Positions 59,842 to 64,000 of a stretch of 64,000 bases of DNA are shown in pieces (the stretch's first letter is position 1; every line of letters begins with the position of its first letter). Where the stretch lies: positions 1-64,000 of the forward strand of contig JBBREP010000005.1 of NCBI GenBank assembly GCA_038202885.1. The letters are read 5' to 3'. Below the pieces are notes generated by a model. The model was not told where the DNA came from, did no database searches, and saw only the letters and a list, made by a program, of their open reading frames with translations. The position numbers and the translations under genes were made by a program. This DNA is from JBBREP01 sp038202885. GTDB lineage: Bacteria; Actinomycetota; Acidimicrobiia; IMCC26256; PALSA-610.

Positions 59842-62800
59842 ATGTCACGTTCTGTCAGTCGTGCAGCCTCGGCTGCCCTTGCGCTGTCGCTGTGCGCCGC
59901 CGCGATCTCATCGCTGCCTGCGACGCCGGCGAGCGCCGCAGCGCCGTCGACCCCGTCGCCGGCCACAATCCACACGGGCGCGAGCACTGCCGACGCGGCG
60001 CCGTCGTGTTGGGCGATCAAGCAGTCGTTCCCGGCCAGCGCCGACGGTGTCTACTGGCTCCAGACGCCGACGCTCATCGCGCCGCAGCAGTTCTACTGCG
60101 ACATGACGACCCAAGGTGGCGGTTGGGTCATGGTGGGACGCGGACGCGAGGGTTGGACGTTCAACTGGCGTGGCCAATCGAACGTCACCTCGCTGCGCAC
60201 CACCGTCGCGGGCACCGGAGCATTCGCGCCGGCGGCACTGCCGACCACGACGATCGACGGACTCCTCGACGGTGGCCGCGTCGACGCGCTCGCTGACGGC
60301 GTGCGCATCCGGCGGGCGACGAACAGCTCGGGTACGAATTACCAAGAGATGCGGTTCAACTATCTCAACCTCGACGGTTGGAGCTGGGATCTCTACGGCG
60401 GCATCCCGTTGAAGTCGATCTCGTTCGACGGAGCCACCACGAACTTTTCGAGTTACAGCCGCTGTTCGACGGCAACGACCTGCGAGGTCAACCTCGACAA
60501 TGGCCTTCGCCGCGTCGGGACCAAGTTGACGTCGTCGCACAACAACAAGCAGGGATTCGCGTACGGCGACAACATCAGCGGGTCCAACAGCTCGTCGTCG
60601 TACCTGTGGACCTATACGAACGAACGCAGCGCGCTGCCGTTTGCGCAGGTGTTCCTCCGCCCGATGCTCGGTGACGCCAACGTCGACTTCGCCACGATCA
60701 CGAACGCCGGCACCGCCGTGCAGGCGCTGCGCCCGCTCCCCGTGTCGACACCGCAGATCATGCAGTGGGGCGTCACCGACGTATCGAAGCCGGCGACCGA
60801 CCCCGACCCGAAGAACGACTCGCCCGTCCTCGCCCTTGCGCAGGTCGGCAACACGATGTTCGTAGGCGGGAAGTTCCAGAACGTGCAGCACGGCGCCGGC
60901 GGGGCGAAGACGTCGCAACCGTGGTTGGCCGCGTTCGACGTAGAGACCGGTGCGTGGATCAACACGTTCCGTCCGAGCCTGGATGGCGCGGTCTGGGACC
61001 TGCGCGCATCGCCCGACGGCAAGTTGTTCGTCGCCGGCAACTTCACGAGCATCAACGGCGCACCAAACACGGCCGGGCTCGCCAAGATCGACCCGGCGAC
61101 CGGCAACCCTGTGTCCGGCTGGACGGCCTTCGTGAGCAGTCCGCGCTACAACACGCCGCGCGCCCATGCGCGAGCGCTCGACATCCAGGGCAACTGGCTC
61201 TACCTCGGCGGCAGTTTCAACACCGTCACCGGCGGTCCGAGCTTGACCTCGCGTTCCACCGGTGGGGTCGCACGGGTGTCACTCACCGACGGCACACCCG
61301 ACGCCACGTGGAAGGGCTATTACGACAACACCGTCATGGACATCTCCGCGAGTCCCGACGGTACGCGCGTCTACGTGGTCGGCTTTTTCAAGAACATGGG
61401 TACGACATCGGCATTCGGCACGCCACGCGACGCGGTCGCTGTCGTTGATGCCGTCTCGGGGGCGGCCATCCCGGGCATGAAGCAATACGTACCGAGCGCG
61501 GCCGATCCGACCCGCCATTACCAGCAGACGATCATGGAGTACCAGGGATCAGTATTCCTGGGCGGCTCCGAACACGATTTCCAGAAGTACACACGCTCCG
61601 ACCTCTCGCTCGTGCGCGGCAACGTCACCGAACACGGTGGCGACTTTCAGGCCGTCGCAGCCAAAGACGGCGTCGTGTACGGCTCGTGCCACTGCTACCA
61701 AGGCACCTACGCCGACACCTACTCGTGGCCGCCAACCTCGAACTACGGCCGCGTCGACAACTCGCTGTGGACGAACGCGTACGACGCCACCACGTTCGAC
61801 AAGATCCCTGACTTCGACCCCCAGTGGGGTGTAAATACGGGTACTGGTGAAGGCATCTGGGAGCTGACGTTCGACTCCGACGGATGCTTGTGGGCCGGTG
61901 GCGACCTGATCCGCGGTGGCTATAGCGGTTCGACGCCGAACTGGCTCGGTGGTTTCGCGCGCTTCTGTCAGCGCGATGTCACGCCGCCGACGTCGCCGAC
62001 CAACTTGCGCACGACTGTCAGCGGAGCGACGACGAACCTCCAGTGGGCCGCGAGCACCGAGAACACCGGCGGTGCGATCAAGTACGAGATCCTGCGTGAC
62101 GACCGTGTCGTCGCCGTCCAGGGTGCGCGCACATTCGCGCTTCCCGACACGAACTATGGGCGCTGGTTCGTGCGCGCGATCGACGCAACTGGCAACCGCA
62201 GTGCGAGCACCGAGGTACTGACGGTTGGCACCAAGCCCACCTACCCACAACTCGTCGCGTCCACGCCGCAGGTCCGCGGCCACTGGCGCCTCGGTGAGTC
62301 GGCCACGAACCAGGCCGCGGCGAACGCCGTCGGCGCCGACACCGGCACGTACTCGGGCAACGTCACCGTCGGCGCGCCCGGTGTGATCACCGACGCCACC
62401 AACACTGCGGCGACATTCGCGGGCAGCGATGGTGTCGTCACCATCCCGAGCTCCGCGACCCTGTCGCCCACGACGGCCACCTCGCTCGAGGCATGGGTCG
62501 ACGTCGCCGATACAGCCGGCGCGCGCGACATCGTCGGCAAACTGGGCACGATGGCACTGCGGATGAACGGCGCGTTTTCCTTCAGCGTCAGTACCGGCAA
62601 CGGCACGTTTACCGCAACAGCACCGTCGTCGGTGACGACCGGGCGCCACCACCTCGTGGGCACCTACGACGGCGCATCGGTTCGGCTGTACGACTCCGGT
62701 GCGTTGGTCGCGAGCGCGCTCGCAACCGGCACCCTCGTCAACTCGGCCTCGCCGCTGCTCATCGGCAACGGCGCAAGCGGCGCCTTTGCGGGCGCCATCG

Positions 62801-64000
62801 ACGAGGTTGCCCTGTACGGGCGGGCGCTCATCCTGAAGGAGATCCTGAGCCACTACAACACCGGTGGACCGGTCATCCTGGCGAACTCGCCGCCCACGGC
62901 GCAGTTCCAGGCCACCTGCGGCAGCCTCACCTGCGGCCTCGACGCGACGCAGTCGTCGGACGCCGACGGCTCGATCGTGTCGTACGAGTGGTCGATCAAC
63001 GACGGCGGCAGCGCTACCGGCGCGTCGACCGTGTACTCCTTCGCGACTGCCGGCACCTACCAGGTAACGCTCACCGTCACCGATGATGCCGGGGCGACCG
63101 CGTCGACAAGTCAGACATTGGTTGCCGCGCCGGTGCCACCGGCGGCGTACGCGTCCGACTCGTTCAACCGCACGCTCAACGGAAGCTGGGGCATCGCCGA
63201 CGACAGCAGTTCCTGGGTCACTCCCGGATCATCGGCGACCTACTCCGTGGACGGCGATACCGGCCGCTACACGCTCGCTGGGGCCGGCGCAAGCTCGTCG
63301 AGCCGCTTGCCGACTGTGGTCGAGACCGATCTCGACGTCCAGACGCGCTTCCAGTTCAACGTCGCACAGAACAATGGCTCGTGGATCAATCTCGTCGGCC
63401 GCTTCGTGGCGAACGGTCTCGAATACCGCGGTCGCGTGCGTATTGGTGCATCGACGCTCTCGGCCGCCGCGTACCGCGTGTCGGGCGGAGCGACCACACA
63501 GGTCGGCTCGCAAGTCACCGTTCCAGGAGTCACGGCGGCGCCAAATACGTGGTACCGAGTGCGCTTCAACGTCAGCGGCACGAACCCGACGCGCCTGAAG
63601 CTGAAGGTCTGGCTCGACGGCACTGCTGAGCCCGCGGCGTGGAACGTGGACGTCACCGACAACACTGCGGCACTCCAGACCGCCGGTTCGCCGGGCCTCC
63701 AAGCGTTCGCCAACGGCAGTGCGTCGTATCCGCTCGTGTACCGCTTCGATGACTTCACCGCCGGGCCTGCAAACACCGCGCCCGTCGCGAGCTTCACCAC
63801 CGACTGCTCGCAGGCGCTCGGTTGCAACGTCGATGGATCGGCGTCGAGCGATGCCGACGGCTCCGTGGTGAACTACACCTGGAACTTCGGCGATGGCACG
63901 AATGGAGTCGGCAGCACGACGTCGCACACCTACAGCACGCCGGGCACCTATGTGATCACGCTGATGGTGACCGACGACGGTGGCCTCCAGCACTCGACAT
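59842..64000 (+). CDS. Giant secreted multi-domain protein, 3' end beyond window
   Basis: At least 1,386 residues, open to the edge. GGTGGAG ribosome site; signal peptide (ALALSLCAAAISSLPATPASA). Then a fibrinogen-like C-terminal domain (SCWAIKQSFPASADGVYWL, FYCDMTTQGGGW; about 55-290), a propeller of repeats (GGKFQNVQ, AGNFTSING; about 295-710), an FN3-like domain (about 714-790), a LamG jelly roll (about 800-1010), a PKD domain (1015-1093), an FNRT/FDDFT jelly roll (about 1106-1307) and the start of another PKD. Probably extracellular glycan or matrix binding. Confidence 0.88.
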   Translation, partial: MSRSVSRAASAALALSLCAAAISSLPATPASAAAPSTPSPATIHTGASTADAAPSCWAIKQSFPASADGVYWLQTPTLIAPQQFYCDMTTQGGGWVMVGRGREGWTFNWRGQSNVTSLRTTVAGTGAFAPAALPTTTIDGLLDGGRVDALADGVRIRRATNSSGTNYQEMRFNYLNLDGWSWDLYGGIPLKSISFDGATTNFSSYSRCSTATTCEVNLDNGLRRVGTKLTSSHNNKQGFAYGDNISGSNSSSSYLWTYTNERSALPFAQVFLRPMLGDANVDFATITNAGTAVQALRPLPVSTPQIMQWGVTDVSKPATDPDPKNDSPVLALAQVGNTMFVGGKFQNVQHGAGGAKTSQPWLAAFDVETGAWINTFRPSLDGAVWDLRASPDGKLFVAGNFTSINGAPNTAGLAKIDPATGNPVSGWTAFVSSPRYNTPRAHARALDIQGNWLYLGGSFNTVTGGPSLTSRSTGGVARVSLTDGTPDATWKGYYDNTVMDISASPDGTRVYVVGFFKNMGTTSAFGTPRDAVAVVDAVSGAAIPGMKQYVPSAADPTRHYQQTIMEYQGSVFLGGSEHDFQKYTRSDLSLVRGNVTEHGGDFQAVAAKDGVVYGSCHCYQGTYADTYSWPPTSNYGRVDNSLWTNAYDATTFDKIPDFDPQWGVNTGTGEGIWELTFDSDGCLWAGGDLIRGGYSGSTPNWLGGFARFCQRDVTPPTSPTNLRTTVSGATTNLQWAASTENTGGAIKYEILRDDRVVAVQGARTFALPDTNYGRWFVRAIDATGNRSASTEVLTVGTKPTYPQLVASTPQVRGHWRLGESATNQAAANAVGADTGTYSGNVTVGAPGVITDATNTAATFAGSDGVVTIPSSATLSPTTATSLEAWVDVADTAGARDIVGKLGTMALRMNGAFSFSVSTGNGTFTATAPSSVTTGRHHLVGTYDGASVRLYDSGALVASALATGTLVNSASPLLIGNGASGAFAGAIDEVALYGRALILKEILSHYNTGGPVILANSPPTAQFQATCGSLTCGLDATQSSDADGSIVSYEWSINDGGSATGASTVYSFATAGTYQVTLTVTDDAGATASTSQTLVAAPVPPAAYASDSFNRTLNGSWGIADDSSSWVTPGSSATYSVDGDTGRYTLAGAGASSSSRLPTVVETDLDVQTRFQFNVAQNNGSWINLVGRFVANGLEYRGRVRIGASTLSAAAYRVSGGATTQVGSQVTVPGVTAAPNTWYRVRFNVSGTNPTRLKLKVWLDGTAEPAAWNVDVTDNTAALQTAGSPGLQAFANGSASYPLVYRFDDFTAGPANTAPVASFTTDCSQALGCNVDGSASSDADGSVVNYTWNFGDGTNGVGSTTSHTYSTPGTYVITLMVTDDGGLQHST

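Overview
The window is high-GC DNA with many GTG starts and long runs of genes joined by 4-bp stop/start overlaps (ATGA or GTGA). It encodes 20S proteasome subunits, Pup ligase PafA, PafBC, a Tat translocon, a DUF4193 acidic zinc protein and flavin/F420-type enzymes. Together these point to an actinobacterium, most likely class Acidimicrobiia (inference from gene content; no rRNA or tRNA gene was found). Position 1 looks like a ragged contig end, and the last gene runs off the right edge.

Layout. 1-5.5 kb (+): the 3' part of a PKD-repeat surface protein, then a tight cassette of sulfotransferase, APH-type kinase and second sulfotransferase. 5.4-20.9 kb (mostly -): PAP2 phosphatase, a small unknown protein, alpha/beta hydrolase, a 60-bp hairpin repeat array, oligoendopeptidase F, a GNAT enzyme, a DUF8129-like protein, apolipoprotein N-acyltransferase, the DUF4193 protein, a structured non-coding region, a double-length ThyX, a lipid-kinase-like protein, a Ski2-type helicase, a Thr-rich membrane protein, TatC, TatA/B and two small proteins. 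21-27.9 kb: GDPD phosphodiesterase, signal peptidase I, pafC-pafB-pafA, prcA-prcB. 27.9-32.8 kb (-): a translationally coupled operon of DUF1214 protein, Rieske oxygenase, epimerase and class III CoA-transferase. 32.9-35.9 kb: metallophosphoesterase, an SDR gene that lacks its cofactor motif, and a MOSC protein. 35.9-40.1 kb (-): two ABC-2 exporters. 40.2-43.9 kb: ThrH, a small protein, a WYL regulator, and an ECF sigma factor with its YCII partner. 44-51.5 kb (-): a three-subunit molybdenum hydroxylase, alpha-L-fucosidase, a DUF385 protein and a GH4 glycosidase. 51.5-59.7 kb: cupredoxin lipoprotein, a rearranged pair of ferritin-like genes, a Thr-rich protein, MscS channel, LLM flavoenzyme, a methyltransferase/coiled-coil protein and an XPB-like helicase. 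59.8-64 kb (+): start of a giant secreted protein (fibrinogen-like, propeller, FN3, LamG, PKD modules) built from the same modules as the gene at position 1.

Working together: Tat, signal peptidase and Lnt serve export and lipoprotein maturation for the many secreted proteins; PafA and the proteasome form part of pupylation-dependent proteolysis (pup, dop and the ATPase are not here), with PafBC adjacent; the sulfotransferases beside a giant surface protein suggest surface decoration. The most striking oddities are a ferritin-like locus in which about 93 bp appears inverted between two truncated genes, an SDR missing the TGxxxGIG motif by a clean in-frame gap, an ECF sigma gene whose expected GTG start reads GTA, and several hairpin or palindromic repeats at gene ends.
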